In this document: piece by piece, positions 40,130 through 47,920 of the stretch | Layout: each line of letters begins with the position of its first letter | Position numbering within the stretch: position 1 is the stretch's first letter | Assembly (NCBI RefSeq): GCF_008329535.1 | Contig: NZ_NPKR01000010.1 | Location: 124,001-188,000 of the forward strand | DNA from: Mycolicibacterium sp. P1-18 | Lineage (GTDB): Bacteria; Actinomycetota; Actinomycetes; Mycobacteriales; Mycobacteriaceae | Reading direction: 5' to 3' | Length of the DNA stretch: 64,000 nucleotides | The notes under the pieces: generated by a model | Databases searched by the model: none | The model's input: only the letters and a program-made list of their open reading frames with translations | Told to the model about the DNA's origin: nothing | Translations under genes and position numbers: made by a program

Positions 40130-41278
40130 TCAGTTTTGGCCGACGAGGACCACGGGCTTGATGACGTCGTCGAGTTTGGACGAGAACATGTGATAGCCCT
40201 CGGCGATGTGTTCCAGCGGGATGCGATGAGTGACGATGTCATTGGGTTTGATGAACCCGTTCTGGATGTGCGACCACAGTCGGGGCCATTGTCGCTTCAC
40301 CGGGGCCTGATTCGTGTGGATGGTGAGGCCCTTGTTCATGGCGTCGCCGAACTTCACCGCACTGAACATGGGTCCGTACGCACCGATCACCGAGACGGTA
40401 CCGCCCTTGCGCACCGAGTCGATCGCCCAGTTCAGCGCGATCGGAGATCCACCCTGCAGCTTGAACTTCGCGGTAGTCACGTGTTGCAGCAGGTTGCCGT
40501 CCGCTTCGGCCCCGACGGCGTCGATCGCGACGTCGGCACCCAGGAAGTCGGTGGCCTTCTTCATCTCGACCACGATGTCGTCGTACTCACCGAAGTTGTA
40601 GGTTTCGGCGTGGGCGAAGCTGCGAGCCTTCGCCAACCGGTATTCCAGGTGGTCGACGACGATCACCCGACCGGCTCCCATCAGCCACGAGGACTTGGCG
40701 GCGTACAGGCCGACCGGGCCGGCGCCGAAGACCACGACCGTGTCTCCCTCGACGATGTCGCCGAGTTGCGCGCCGAAGTAGCCCGTCGAGAGTGCGTCGG
40801 TGCACAGCAACGCGTCTTCGCTCTCCATCCAGTCCGGAATCACCGACGGACCGACGTCGGCGAACGGCACCCGGACGTACTCCGCTTGGGCACCGTCGTA
40901 GCCACCGCAGGTGTGTGAGTACCCGTAGATGCCGCCGACCGCCGTGGCGTTGGGATTCACGTTGTGGCAGTTGGAGTAAAGGCCTCTCGCGCAGAAGAAG
41001 CACGAACCGCAGTAGATGTTGAACGGCACCATCACGCGGTCGCCCGGAGTGATGTTCTGGACCGACGACCCGACGCTCTCCACCGTCCCGATGAATTCGT
41101 GGCCGAAGGTGTGCCCGACCCGGGTGTCGGGCATCAAGCCGTGGTAGAGGTGCAGGTCGGACCCACAGATGGCGGCCAGCTCCACCCGGACGATCGCGTC
41201 GTTCGGATGCTCGATGGTCGGGATGTCCTTCTCTTCGATGCGGACCTTGTACGGACCGCGGTACGTCATTGCCTTCAC
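40130..41278 (-). CDS. Zinc-dependent alcohol/formaldehyde dehydrogenase-like protein
   Basis: This 382-residue medium-chain dehydrogenase is closest in form to glutathione-independent formaldehyde dehydrogenases. Catalytic zinc ligands are CGSDLHLYHG and GHEFIGTVESVG. The structural-zinc cysteines are CGSCFFCARGLYSNC. The NAD site is VFGAGPVGLYAAKS near residue 190. Family members with this long loop (YGYSHTCGGYDGAQAEYVRV) oxidise aldehydes or short alcohols with NAD. I chose the GTG at 41278 because GGGAGG lies 4-5 bases upstream and VKAMTYRGP is the normal start; the longer frame is unlikely. The substrate is unproven. Confidence 0.87.
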   Translation of the reverse strand: MKAMTYRGPYKVRIEEKDIPTIEHPNDAIVRVELAAICGSDLHLYHGLMPDTRVGHTFGHEFIGTVESVGSSVQNITPGDRVMVPFNIYCGSCFFCARGLYSNCHNVNPNATAVGGIYGYSHTCGGYDGAQAEYVRVPFADVGPSVIPDWMESEDALLCTDALSTGYFGAQLGDIVEGDTVVVFGAGPVGLYAAKSSWLMGAGRVIVVDHLEYRLAKARSFAHAETYNFGEYDDIVVEMKKATDFLGADVAIDAVGAEADGNLLQHVTTAKFKLQGGSPIALNWAIDSVRKGGTVSVIGAYGPMFSAVKFGDAMNKGLTIHTNQAPVKRQWPRLWSHIQNGFIKPNDIVTHRIPLEHIAEGYHMFSSKLDDVIKPVVLVGQN

Positions 41279-41460
41279 AGCGCCTCCCGTCGGATTGATG
41301 GTCCGCGCGAAATACCCGCGGCTTTTCCACCAAAACCGACCTGGGGTGGCGAACTGACGAAGGTTTTCTAGGCCTCGCAGCACCTTTGACTGGCGGGCGA
41401 AGCGTGGTTCACGCCCGCCCGGCGCGGTGGGCGAAGGCGTCCCCAGGTCGGTGGCGCACA

Positions 41461-42318
41461 ATGGCGGTCATGCGAGCAACGGTTCTGGGTACGGGCGCCA
41501 TGGGCGCGGGGATGGCGCAGTCGATGCTGCGCGAGGGCATCGAGGTGACGGTGTGGAACCGCACGGCCGAACGGTCGGAGCCGCTGGCCGACGACGGCGC
41601 CGTGGTCGCGCTGGATCCGACCGCGGCCGTCGCCGACGCCGACGTCGTGGTGGCGATGCTGTTCGACGCCGCGGCGACGCTGGACCTGATGGCCACCGTG
41701 CTGCCGGCCATGAAGCAGGACGCGGTGTTCGTGCAATGCGCGACCGTCGGCGTCGACGGCGCAGCGCGAACCGCGGAGGTCGCCGCCGAACACGGCGTCG
41801 CGTTCCTGGACTGCCCCGTGCTCGGCACCAAGGCGCCCGCCGAACAGGGCAAGCTGGTGATGTTGGCCTCGGGTGACCCCGCCCTGCGTGAGCGGGTGCA
41901 GCAGGCGTTCGAGGCCATGGCGGCCAAGACGATCTGGGTGGGTGACGAGCTCGGTCTCGGGTCCAAGCTCAAGCTGGTCTGCAACGCATGGATCGGCGCC
42001 TTGGCCGCGGCCGTCGGCCAGTCGCTCGCCCTGGCCAAGGGGCTCGGCGTGGACCAGCAGCTGATGCTGGAGGCGTTCGACGGATCCGCGGCCGGCTCGC
42101 CCTACCTGCAGATGAAGGGCAAGGCCATCATCGAGTCGTCCTTCGCCCCGCAGTTCAGTGTCGACGGCGTGCGCAAGGACACCGGGCTGATCAGGGATGC
42201 CCTCACTGCCACGGGACTGTCCACGGTGCTGGTCGACGGCGTCCGTGCCGCCTTCGACGCGGCCAGCGAGGCCGGACACGGCGACGAGGACATGGCGGCG
42301 GTCTACTTCGGCTACTGA
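41461..42318 (+). CDS. NAD(P)-dependent beta-hydroxyacid dehydrogenase (6PGDH/HIBADH family)
   Basis: This 285-residue enzyme has the N-terminal Rossmann motif VLGTGAMGAGMAQSML and the family's substrate loop (DCPVLGTKAPAEQGKLVMLA). The catalytic Lys region follows near residue 173 (LKLVCNAWIGALAAAVGQSL). Members oxidise 3-hydroxyisobutyrate, tartronate semialdehyde or related acids, or reduce imines; the substrate here is unknown. The ATG at 41461 or the one at 41470 may be the start; the Rossmann fold follows either. It diverges from the zinc dehydrogenase and converges on the VIT1-type gene at a hairpin. Confidence 0.85.
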   Translation: MAVMRATVLGTGAMGAGMAQSMLREGIEVTVWNRTAERSEPLADDGAVVALDPTAAVADADVVVAMLFDAAATLDLMATVLPAMKQDAVFVQCATVGVDGAARTAEVAAEHGVAFLDCPVLGTKAPAEQGKLVMLASGDPALRERVQQAFEAMAAKTIWVGDELGLGSKLKLVCNAWIGALAAAVGQSLALAKGLGVDQQLMLEAFDGSAAGSPYLQMKGKAIIESSFAPQFSVDGVRKDTGLIRDALTATGLSTVLVDGVRAAFDAASEAGHGDEDMAAVYFGY

Positions 42319-42334
42319 CGTCGCTCAGGCGACG
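42319..42334. terminator. Bidirectional hairpin between convergent genes
   Basis: CGTCGC-TCAG-GCGACG is a perfect 6-bp stem with a tetraloop. It starts right after one stop codon and contains the other gene's stop (42325-42327). It could terminate both transcripts. Confidence 0.5.
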
Positions 42335-43038
42335 GCGGCGCCCACCAGGTGCCCGATGACGTAGGTGACGGCGAGGGCCAGGCCGCCGCCGAGGACGTTG
42401 CGGGCGACCGCGCGTTGGGTGGGTGCGCCGCCGATGAAGGCCGACGTCGCTCCGGTGACGACGAGCGCCAGCAGCACTGCCGCGACGGTCACCGGAATGC
42501 GTAAGTGCATTGGCGGCAAGAGGATTGCGATGAGGGGGAGCAGCGCGCCGACGGTGAAGGAGACGGCCGACGAGAACGCCGCCTGCCAGGGGTTGGTCAA
42601 GTCACCCGGGTCGATTCCCAGCTCGACGTCCGCGTGGGCGGCGAAGGCGTCGTGGGCGGTGAGCTCGGTGGCCACGGCGCGTGCGGTGTCCGGCGACAAC
42701 CCCTTGGCCTCGTAGAGGTTCGCGAGCTCGTCGAGTTCGGCGCGCGGGTCGTCGCGTAGCTCCCGGCGTTCCTTGCTCAACAGTGCCTGCTCGGTGTCGC
42801 GCTGGGTGCTGACCGACACGTATTCACCCAACGCCATCGAGACCGCCCCGGCGACGAGCCCGGCGATGCCCGCGGTCAGGATGTGATTCGACGACGCCTC
42901 GGCGGCTGCCACCCCGACGACGATGCCAGCGGTCGACACGATTCCGTCGTTGGCACCCAGGACGCCGGCCCGCAGCCAATTCAGTTTCGATGACACCGAC
43001 CCCGCGTGGGGTTCGGCGGGGTGGGGGACCGTCGACAT
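42325..43038 (-). CDS. VIT1/CCC1-family iron/manganese transporter
   Basis: This complete 237-residue protein belongs to the VIT1/CCC1 family of ferrous-iron or manganese transporters. TM1 includes LRAGVLGANDGIVSTAGIVV, with the conserved Asp in the metal path. TM2 leads to GAVSMALGEYVSVSTQRDTE. A charged domain (residues 80-150) with Glu-rich helices follows, and it ends with three membrane segments. It is a paralogue of the cut-off gene at 1-537, which shares the same segments and C-terminus. An inverted repeat lies upstream at 43048-43076. Confidence 0.92.
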   Translation of the reverse strand: MSTVPHPAEPHAGSVSSKLNWLRAGVLGANDGIVSTAGIVVGVAAAEASSNHILTAGIAGLVAGAVSMALGEYVSVSTQRDTEQALLSKERRELRDDPRAELDELANLYEAKGLSPDTARAVATELTAHDAFAAHADVELGIDPGDLTNPWQAAFSSAVSFTVGALLPLIAILLPPMHLRIPVTVAAVLLALVVTGATSAFIGGAPTQRAVARNVLGGGLALAVTYVIGHLVGAAVA

Positions 43039-43047
43039 GACGGCAAC

Positions 43048-43076
43048 GCTAGCGATCGATCCGTCGATCCGCTAGC
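43048..43076. promoter_or_regulatory. Inverted repeat upstream of the VIT1-type gene
   Basis: GCTAGCG and CGCTAGC are perfect 7-bp arms 15 bp apart, just 10 bp upstream of the ATG at 43038. It may be an operator or a 5'UTR hairpin. Another GCTAGC lies at 43084-43089. It does not match the IdeR iron box as I know it. Confidence 0.4.
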
Positions 43077-43161
43077 AAACCAAGGCTAGCCATGGATCGG
43101 ACCGGGCCCGGCCTCCGTGGGGCGAAACATGCTGTGGACGAGCCACTTCCAACCCGTAGTG

Positions 43162-44124
43162 CTACAGCATTCCTTGCTCGGCGAGCCACGCCTGCGTGCG
43201 CTCCATGCCCGAGGAGAGAGTCACGCGTGGTTGGTAGCCGAGATCACTGTGCGCCTTGGCAATCGAATACGTGCCGGTCCGGCACAGGTACCGCACCGTG
43301 ACGGTGTTGAGCTCGGTGTTCTGTCTCAGGAGTCGCGCCGAGGTGCTCGCCACCCGCGCCGCCGCCAGCGCCGCGCCGGTCGGCACGACCACCGGCCCGC
43401 GCTTGCCGAGCATCCGGTAGTAATGCCCGAAGAACTCCCGGCACGACACGGCCTCGGCGCCGCCGATGGTGTACACCTGCCCGGCCGCCGTGGGCGAGGC
43501 CGAGGCCAGCAGCACGCCGTCGAGCAGATCGTCGACGTACACCGGGCTGAAGACGCCGCGACCCATCGCCGGCAGCAGGAACCGGTTCTTCTTGATCATT
43601 TCGACGGGTAGGACCGTCCACGGGCGCGAGCCCGGTCCGTAGACGTCACCGGGACGCACCACCGTCACCGCGATCTCGCCTGCGGCGTGCGACTGGAGGG
43701 CGACCTGCTCGCTGGCCACCCGGGTGTCGACGTACGGATTGCCGTCGGGACGCACCGGGTGATCCTCGGTCACGCCGTCGGGGAAGCCGAGGTCGGAGAA
43801 GACCCGGACCGACGAGATGTGCACAAGGCGAGGCACTTTCGCGAGTACCGCCGCGTCGAGAACGTGTCGGGTGCCGCGGACGTTGACCCGCCACGCCTCG
43901 GCGAGTGTCGGCACGTTCGAGACCAGGGCCGCGGTGTGCACGACCAGGTCGGCGCCGGCGAAGGATCGCTGCCACTTGCCAGGGTGGCTCACGTCCCCGG
44001 CGACGACGTGGCGCTCGGGCGCCGCCGTCAGGTCGACTCCGACGACGGTGTCGCCCCGTTCCCGAAGTCGCATGGCGATGCTTCGCCCGATGAATCCGTT
44101 GGCACCGGTGACGACGACGTGCAT
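43162..44124 (-). CDS. NAD-dependent epimerase/dehydratase (extended SDR)
   Basis: This 320-residue enzyme has the extended short-chain dehydrogenase layout: VVVTGANGFIGRSIAMRL binds NAD(P), the catalytic Ser is in RLVHISSVRVFSD, and a Y-x-x-x pattern follows near residue 135 (YVDTRVASEQVALQ). The expected Lys of YxxxK is replaced (Tyr-Val-Asp-Thr-Arg), which is unusual. Members act on nucleotide sugars, steroids (3-beta-HSD-like) or hydroxyketones. The ATG at 44124 has GGGAG upstream. It is the last gene on the leftward strand after the rpmG-rpsN-rpsR unit, 112 bp downstream, and could be read through from it. Confidence 0.82.
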   Translation of the reverse strand: MHVVVTGANGFIGRSIAMRLRERGDTVVGVDLTAAPERHVVAGDVSHPGKWQRSFAGADLVVHTAALVSNVPTLAEAWRVNVRGTRHVLDAAVLAKVPRLVHISSVRVFSDLGFPDGVTEDHPVRPDGNPYVDTRVASEQVALQSHAAGEIAVTVVRPGDVYGPGSRPWTVLPVEMIKKNRFLLPAMGRGVFSPVYVDDLLDGVLLASASPTAAGQVYTIGGAEAVSCREFFGHYYRMLGKRGPVVVPTGAALAAARVASTSARLLRQNTELNTVTVRYLCRTGTYSIAKAHSDLGYQPRVTLSSGMERTQAWLAEQGML

Positions 44125-44236
44125 CGACTGCTCCCTTGGTGATCGCGGCTCCAGTGGCCGCTGCCGAGGTTCAACGGTCTCACGGGCGATCACGGACCCG
44201 ACCCGTGTCCGCCGACGACGTCAGTTGATTCGCGCG

Positions 44237-44503
44237 TCAGTGTGGTGATTGCCCCGGGTAGGGGAGCAGCGCCATCTCGCGGGCGTTCTTGATCGCGATG
44301 GCGATCTGGCGCTGCTGCTGGACGGTCAACCCCGTCACCGCGCGCGACCGGATCTTGCCCCGGTCGGAGATGAAGGTACGCAGTCGCGCCGTGTCCTTGT
44401 AGTCCACGGCGTCCACGCCGAGGGCCTTCAAGGCGTTTCGCTTGGCGGGCTTCTTGTCCGTGGACCGTCGCGCGCGGTCTCGGTCGGGCTTCTGGCGCGC
44501 CAT
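44237..44503 (-). CDS. rpsR2: Alternative 30S ribosomal protein S18, zinc-free form
   Basis: This 88-residue S18 contains no cysteine, so it is the C-minus paralogue that replaces the zinc-binding form when zinc is scarce. Typical S18 features are present: VDYKDTARLRTFISDRGKIR and TGLTVQQQRQIAIAIKNARE. It starts one base after the rpsN2 stop. The set L33, S14, S18 is the Zur-controlled remodelling operon of mycobacteria (rpsR2, Rv2055c). It acts in the small ribosomal subunit. Confidence 0.95.
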   Translation of the reverse strand: MARQKPDRDRARRSTDKKPAKRNALKALGVDAVDYKDTARLRTFISDRGKIRSRAVTGLTVQQQRQIAIAIKNAREMALLPYPGQSPH

Positions 44504-44809
44504 CTACCAACTCGCCTTTCGGATTCCGGGCAACTGGCCGTCGTGAGCCAGCTCGCGGACGCGCACTCGGGACAGGCCGAACTTGCGGAGGTGTCCACGT
44601 GGGCGGCCGTCGACGGCGTCGCGGTTTCGCACCCGAACCGGGCTGGCGTCGCGGGGTTGACGGGCCAATTCCGACTGTGCCTCGATGCGCTCTGCCGCGG
44701 GAGTTTCGGGCGACCGGATGATCCGTTTGAGCTCGGCACGGCGCTCGGCATGACGAGCCACGACGGCTCGACGCTGCTCGTTCTTGACGATCTTGGACTT
44801 CTTGGCCAT
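44504..44809 (-). CDS. rpsN2: Alternative 30S ribosomal protein S14, zinc-free form
   Basis: This 101-residue S14 lacks the CxxC pairs of the zinc-binding form. It contains the long N-terminal half seen in the C-minus type (MAKKSKIVKNEQRRAVVARH) and the conserved core RPRGHLRKFGLSRVRVREL. The start overlaps the L33 stop by one base (TGATG) and its own stop abuts the S18 start, giving tight translational coupling. It corresponds to rpsN2 (Rv2056c). Confidence 0.95.
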   Translation of the reverse strand: MAKKSKIVKNEQRRAVVARHAERRAELKRIIRSPETPAAERIEAQSELARQPRDASPVRVRNRDAVDGRPRGHLRKFGLSRVRVRELAHDGQLPGIRKASW

Positions 44810-44973
44810 CAGCGCTCCTCGCGGAAGTCGACGTGTTTGCGGATCACCGGGTCGTACTTCCGCATGACCAGGCGGTCTGGATCGTTGCGCCGGTTCTTTC
44901 GGGTGACGTAGGTGTACCCCGTGCCCGCCGTCGAGCGAAGCTTGACCACTGGTCGGATGTCATTGCCGGACAA
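44809..44973 (-). CDS. rpmG: Alternative 50S ribosomal protein L33, zinc-free form
   Basis: This 54-residue L33 has no cysteine; the conserved pattern is RPVVKLRSTAGTGYTYVTRK, then NRRNDPDRLVMRKYDP. I chose the TTG at 44973 because GGAGG lies 8 bases upstream and the length equals that of the M. tuberculosis C-minus L33 (rpmG1, Rv2057c). ATG codons further upstream would add non-conserved residues. It is the first gene of the zinc-starvation operon. The alternative L28 gene (rpmB2), which precedes it in M. tuberculosis, is missing here. Confidence 0.92.
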   Translation of the reverse strand: MSGNDIRPVVKLRSTAGTGYTYVTRKNRRNDPDRLVMRKYDPVIRKHVDFREER

Positions 44974-45012
44974 GGAAACTGCCTCCATTCGCCGCGAAGC
45001 ATTGCTCCGCTT

Positions 45013-45031
45013 ATTGAAAACGATTGTCAAT
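45013..45031. promoter_or_regulatory. Candidate Zur box of the alternative ribosomal protein operon
   Basis: ATTGAAAACGATTGTCAAT has perfect ATTGA/TCAAT ends and shares AAACGATT with the second site at 45131-45149. It lies 40 bp upstream of the L33 start. In mycobacteria, zinc-loaded Zur represses these genes from such AT-rich palindromes. Confidence 0.7.
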
Positions 45032-45130
45032 AGTGCGGACTGTAACGCGGTGAGGTGGGGACCGCAACCGTCGACGCCGGGCGCCTTCCAGGTCGCTGTG
45101 AACCTCGGAGTCGATTGGCGCTTTGTTAAT

Positions 45131-45149
45131 GGAAACGATTATCGTTACC
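45131..45149. promoter_or_regulatory. Candidate Zur box of the zinc transporter operon
   Basis: GGAAACGATTATCGTTACC contains AACGAT-T-ATCGTT with GG/CC outer pairs, a near-perfect palindrome. It ends 3 bp before the ATG at 45153, so a bound repressor would block initiation directly, and the transcript probably has little or no leader. Confidence 0.72.
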
Positions 45150-45152
45150 GTC

Positions 45153-46121
45153 ATGACTCGCTCGATTGCTCGCCCGACGCCGCTCGCCGCTGCCCTCGTC
45201 CTGTCGTTGACCGGTGCGCTCGCCGCCTGCAGCTCCGGGCCGACCGCCCCGTCCGAATCGTCGAACGCCGAAGCGGCGGCGGCGAGTACGACGAGCAGCG
45301 AGGCGTGCCCCACTGCGCCGGTGGACGTCGTCGTCAGCGTCGACCAGTGGGGCGACATCGTCTCCGAACTGGGCGGCGCGTGCGCCAACGTCAAGACGAT
45401 CCTGGCCGGCTCCTCGGTCGACCCCCACGACTACGAACCGTCACCGGCGGACGCGGCCTCCTTCGCGGGCGCCAAGATGGTCGTCGTCAACGGCGCGGAC
45501 TACGACGCCTGGGCCTCGAAGCTGGCAGCGTCGTCGGCTGCCGCGGCTCCGGTGGTCAGTGCCTCGGAGGTCACCAAGACCGCCGACGGCGGCAATCCGC
45601 ACCTTTGGTACAGCCCCTCCGCGGTGACTGCCGTCGCCGACGCGGTGACCGCCGAGCTGAGCAAGCTCGACCCGCAGGCGGCCGGCTACTTCGGCGATCG
45701 TCGCGCCGGGCTGACCACCACCCTGAAGCCGTACGACGATCTGATCGGAAGGATCAAGGCCGGTGCCGCGGGCAAGACCTACGCCGCCACCGAGGGCATC
45801 TTCGACTACCAGGCCGAGGCCATGGGTCTGGTCGACAAGACCCCCGAGGGTTACCAACGGGCCTCGGCCACCGAATCCGATCCCTCGCCGGCCGACATCG
45901 CGGCGTTCACCTCGATTCTCGCGGGCAAGCAGGTCGACGTGCTGATCTACAACACCCAAACCGAGGGCTCCATCCCCGAGCAGATTCGCACCGCGGCCGA
46001 GCAGGCCGGCGTGCCCATCGTCGACGTCACCGAGACCGTGCCGCCCGGACAGACCTCGTTCGAGGCGTGGCAGGACGGACAGCTCACGGCTTTGGCGAAG
46101 GCCCTGGGTGTCTCGGTCTAG
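45153..46121 (+). CDS. znuA: Zinc ABC transporter substrate-binding lipoprotein (ZnuA/AztC type)
   Basis: This 322-residue cluster A-I binding protein delivers zinc to the permease. The signal peptide ends in a lipobox L-A-A-C. Metal-ligand segments are SVDPHDYEPSPAD (first His) and GGNPHLWYSPSAV (second His). The third position, usually His, appears to be in ATEGIFDYQAEAMG, where no His is present. The last is TQTEGSIPEQI. There is no His-rich loop. I chose the ATG at 45153, just after the Zur box. It overlaps the ATPase gene by 14 bp. In M. tuberculosis the corresponding gene is Rv2059, next to the same ribosomal genes. Confidence 0.9.
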   Translation: MTRSIARPTPLAAALVLSLTGALAACSSGPTAPSESSNAEAAAASTTSSEACPTAPVDVVVSVDQWGDIVSELGGACANVKTILAGSSVDPHDYEPSPADAASFAGAKMVVVNGADYDAWASKLAASSAAAAPVVSASEVTKTADGGNPHLWYSPSAVTAVADAVTAELSKLDPQAAGYFGDRRAGLTTTLKPYDDLIGRIKAGAAGKTYAATEGIFDYQAEAMGLVDKTPEGYQRASATESDPSPADIAAFTSILAGKQVDVLIYNTQTEGSIPEQIRTAAEQAGVPIVDVTETVPPGQTSFEAWQDGQLTALAKALGVSV

Positions 46122-46896
46122 CGCCGAGAGCGACTGCACCGCACTGACGTTCACCGACGTCAGCGCGGTTCGCGGTCGGCGGTTGATCTGGTCCGAGGCG
46201 ACCTTCGAGGTACCCGCCGGTGGCATCGTCGCGTTGATCGGAGCCAACGGGGCGGGCAAGACCACCCTCCTGCACATGATCCTGGGCCTGGTTCCGGCGG
46301 CGTCCGGCGAAGTGTGCGTCTTCGGCCGCGACCCCGGCGCGGACAACGACGGCATCGGCTTCGTTCCGCAGGACTATGCCGCGACCGCGGGGGAGGCGAT
46401 CCGCGCCCGCGACATGGTGATGCTCGGGTTGACCGGTCGCCGCTGGGCCTTCGGGAGGTTGACGTCCGCACAGCGCCAGCGGGTTCGGGACACGCTCGCC
46501 GCGGTGGACGCCACCTGCTTCGCCGACCGACGCCTCGCCCAGCTGTCGGGTGGGCAGCGCCAACGCATCGCCATCGCCGAAGCGTTGGTCTCCAGCCCAC
46601 GGATGCTGATCCTGGACGAACCACTGGCGTCGCTGGACCTGCGGAGTCAGCGCGAGATCGTCGCACTGCTGGCGCGCTTGCACGCCCAGCTCGGCGTCAC
46701 CATTCTCGTCGTCGCACACGACCTCAACCCGCTGCTGCCGTTGCTCGACAGTGCGATCTACCTGCTCGACGGCCACCCGCACTACGCCTCGATGGCCGAC
46801 GTCGTCGACGACGCCCTGCTGACCCACCTCTACGGCACGCCCGTCACGGTGGTCCACACCCCGCAGGGCGAGATGTACATGAGGAGCGTGCTGTGA
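46108..46896 (+). CDS. znuC: Zinc ABC transporter ATP-binding protein
   Basis: This 262-residue ATPase drives zinc import. Walker A is GANGAGKTT, the Q-loop is GFVPQDY, the signature is LSGGQRQRIAIAEAL and Walker B is MLILDEPLASLD, with the switch His in VVAHDLNPL. The GTG at 46108 lies within the end of znuA and is the only start that leaves the N-terminal strand intact. It overlaps the permease gene by 4 bases (GTGA). All catalytic motifs are intact. Confidence 0.93.
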   Translation: MSRSSAESDCTALTFTDVSAVRGRRLIWSEATFEVPAGGIVALIGANGAGKTTLLHMILGLVPAASGEVCVFGRDPGADNDGIGFVPQDYAATAGEAIRARDMVMLGLTGRRWAFGRLTSAQRQRVRDTLAAVDATCFADRRLAQLSGGQRQRIAIAEALVSSPRMLILDEPLASLDLRSQREIVALLARLHAQLGVTILVVAHDLNPLLPLLDSAIYLLDGHPHYASMADVVDDALLTHLYGTPVTVVHTPQGEMYMRSVL

Positions 46897-47819
46897 CGAC
46901 CGACGTGCTGGCCCTGGGCTACCAGCAGAACTGGCTGGCAATTCTCGAATCCCCGTTCATGCGGAACGCGCTGATCGGGGGCACCGTCGTCGCGCTGGCC
47001 TCCGGGTTGATGGGCTACTTCATCGTGGTGCGCCGCAACGCCTTTGCCTCCCATGCCCTTGCTCACATGGGACTGCCCGGCGCGACGGGCGCGGTGCTGC
47101 TCGGAGTTCCACCCGTCCTCGGGCTCGCCGTGTTCTGCATCGGTGGGGCACTCGTCATCGGCGCGCTGGGCAAGCGGGCCGCCGACCGCGACGTCGTGAC
47201 CGGAACCACGTTGGCGTTCGCGACCGGACTCGGATTGTTCTTCAATTCACTGGCCACGAAGAGTTCCAGCACCATGACCAACGTGCTGTTCGGCAACCTG
47301 CTGGCCATCACGCACGAACAGCTGGTCGTCTTCACGATTCTCTTCCTGGTGCTGACGTGCTGTGTCGGCGTGATCTACCGCCCCCTGCTGTACGCGTCGG
47401 TCAATCCCGCGGTCGCCGAGGCCAAGGGCGTTCCCGTGCGCGCCCTTTCGATCGCGTTCATGGTGCTGCTCGCGCTGGCGGTCACCATGGCGGTGCAGGC
47501 GGTGGGGACGCTGTTGCTGTTCGCGTTGTTGGTCACACCAGCGGCCACGGGAATCATGCTGACGCCTCGGCCGTCCTTGGCCATGGCGATTTCAGCGGTG
47601 ACGAGCGTGTTCTCGGTGTGGGTGGGTCTGGGCGCCTCGGCGATGTTCAACGTGCCGCCGAGCTTCCTCATCGTCACCGTCGCGTGCGGCATCTGGTTGA
47701 CGGTGTGGTTGGTGGACCGGCGCGGGGGTCGCGTCGAGGACACGCCAACCCCCGGTGGCGTCGCGTCCGCCGGGCCGGCACGCGCCCCGGCTTCGTCGCC
47801 GGCACCTGCCGTCGGTTAG
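46893..47819 (+). CDS. znuB: Zinc ABC transporter permease
   Basis: This 308-residue permease of the ZnuB family has about eight membrane segments. The family signature runs through RRNAFASHALAHMGLPGATG near residue 50, and VQAVGTLLLFALLVTPAATG near residue 200 forms the metal pathway. The C-terminal 30 residues are Pro/Ala-rich and not conserved. It completes a znuA-znuC-znuB operon in which all genes overlap, so the three are expressed together under the upstream Zur box. A hairpin follows its stop. Confidence 0.93.
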   Translation: MTTDVLALGYQQNWLAILESPFMRNALIGGTVVALASGLMGYFIVVRRNAFASHALAHMGLPGATGAVLLGVPPVLGLAVFCIGGALVIGALGKRAADRDVVTGTTLAFATGLGLFFNSLATKSSSTMTNVLFGNLLAITHEQLVVFTILFLVLTCCVGVIYRPLLYASVNPAVAEAKGVPVRALSIAFMVLLALAVTMAVQAVGTLLLFALLVTPAATGIMLTPRPSLAMAISAVTSVFSVWVGLGASAMFNVPPSFLIVTVACGIWLTVWLVDRRGGRVEDTPTPGGVASAGPARAPASSPAPAVG

Positions 47820-47830
47820 CACGTCGACGG
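47809..47830 (+). terminator. Hairpin at the end of the zinc transporter operon
   Basis: CCGTCG and CGACGG form a perfect 6-bp stem with a 10-base loop containing the stop codon. No U-tract follows. Confidence 0.45.
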
Positions 47831-47840
47831 ATGCCCAAAA

Positions 47841-47865
47841 CCGGATAAAGTCCGGAAATTGTCCG
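47841..47865. promoter_or_regulatory. Overlapping inverted repeats upstream of the P450 operon
   Basis: CCGGA-TAAAG-TCCGG (47841-47855) overlaps CGGA-AATTG-TCCG (47853-47865); both have 5-bp spacers. The pair lies 56-80 bp upstream of the ferredoxin start and is a plausible binding site for a TetR-type repressor. No such regulator is adjacent. Confidence 0.45.
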
Positions 47866-47920
47866 TACCGTCAACGATGCGCCGGGCAGCCCTCGGCGAG
47901 CGGCGAAGAAGGAGCCGACG

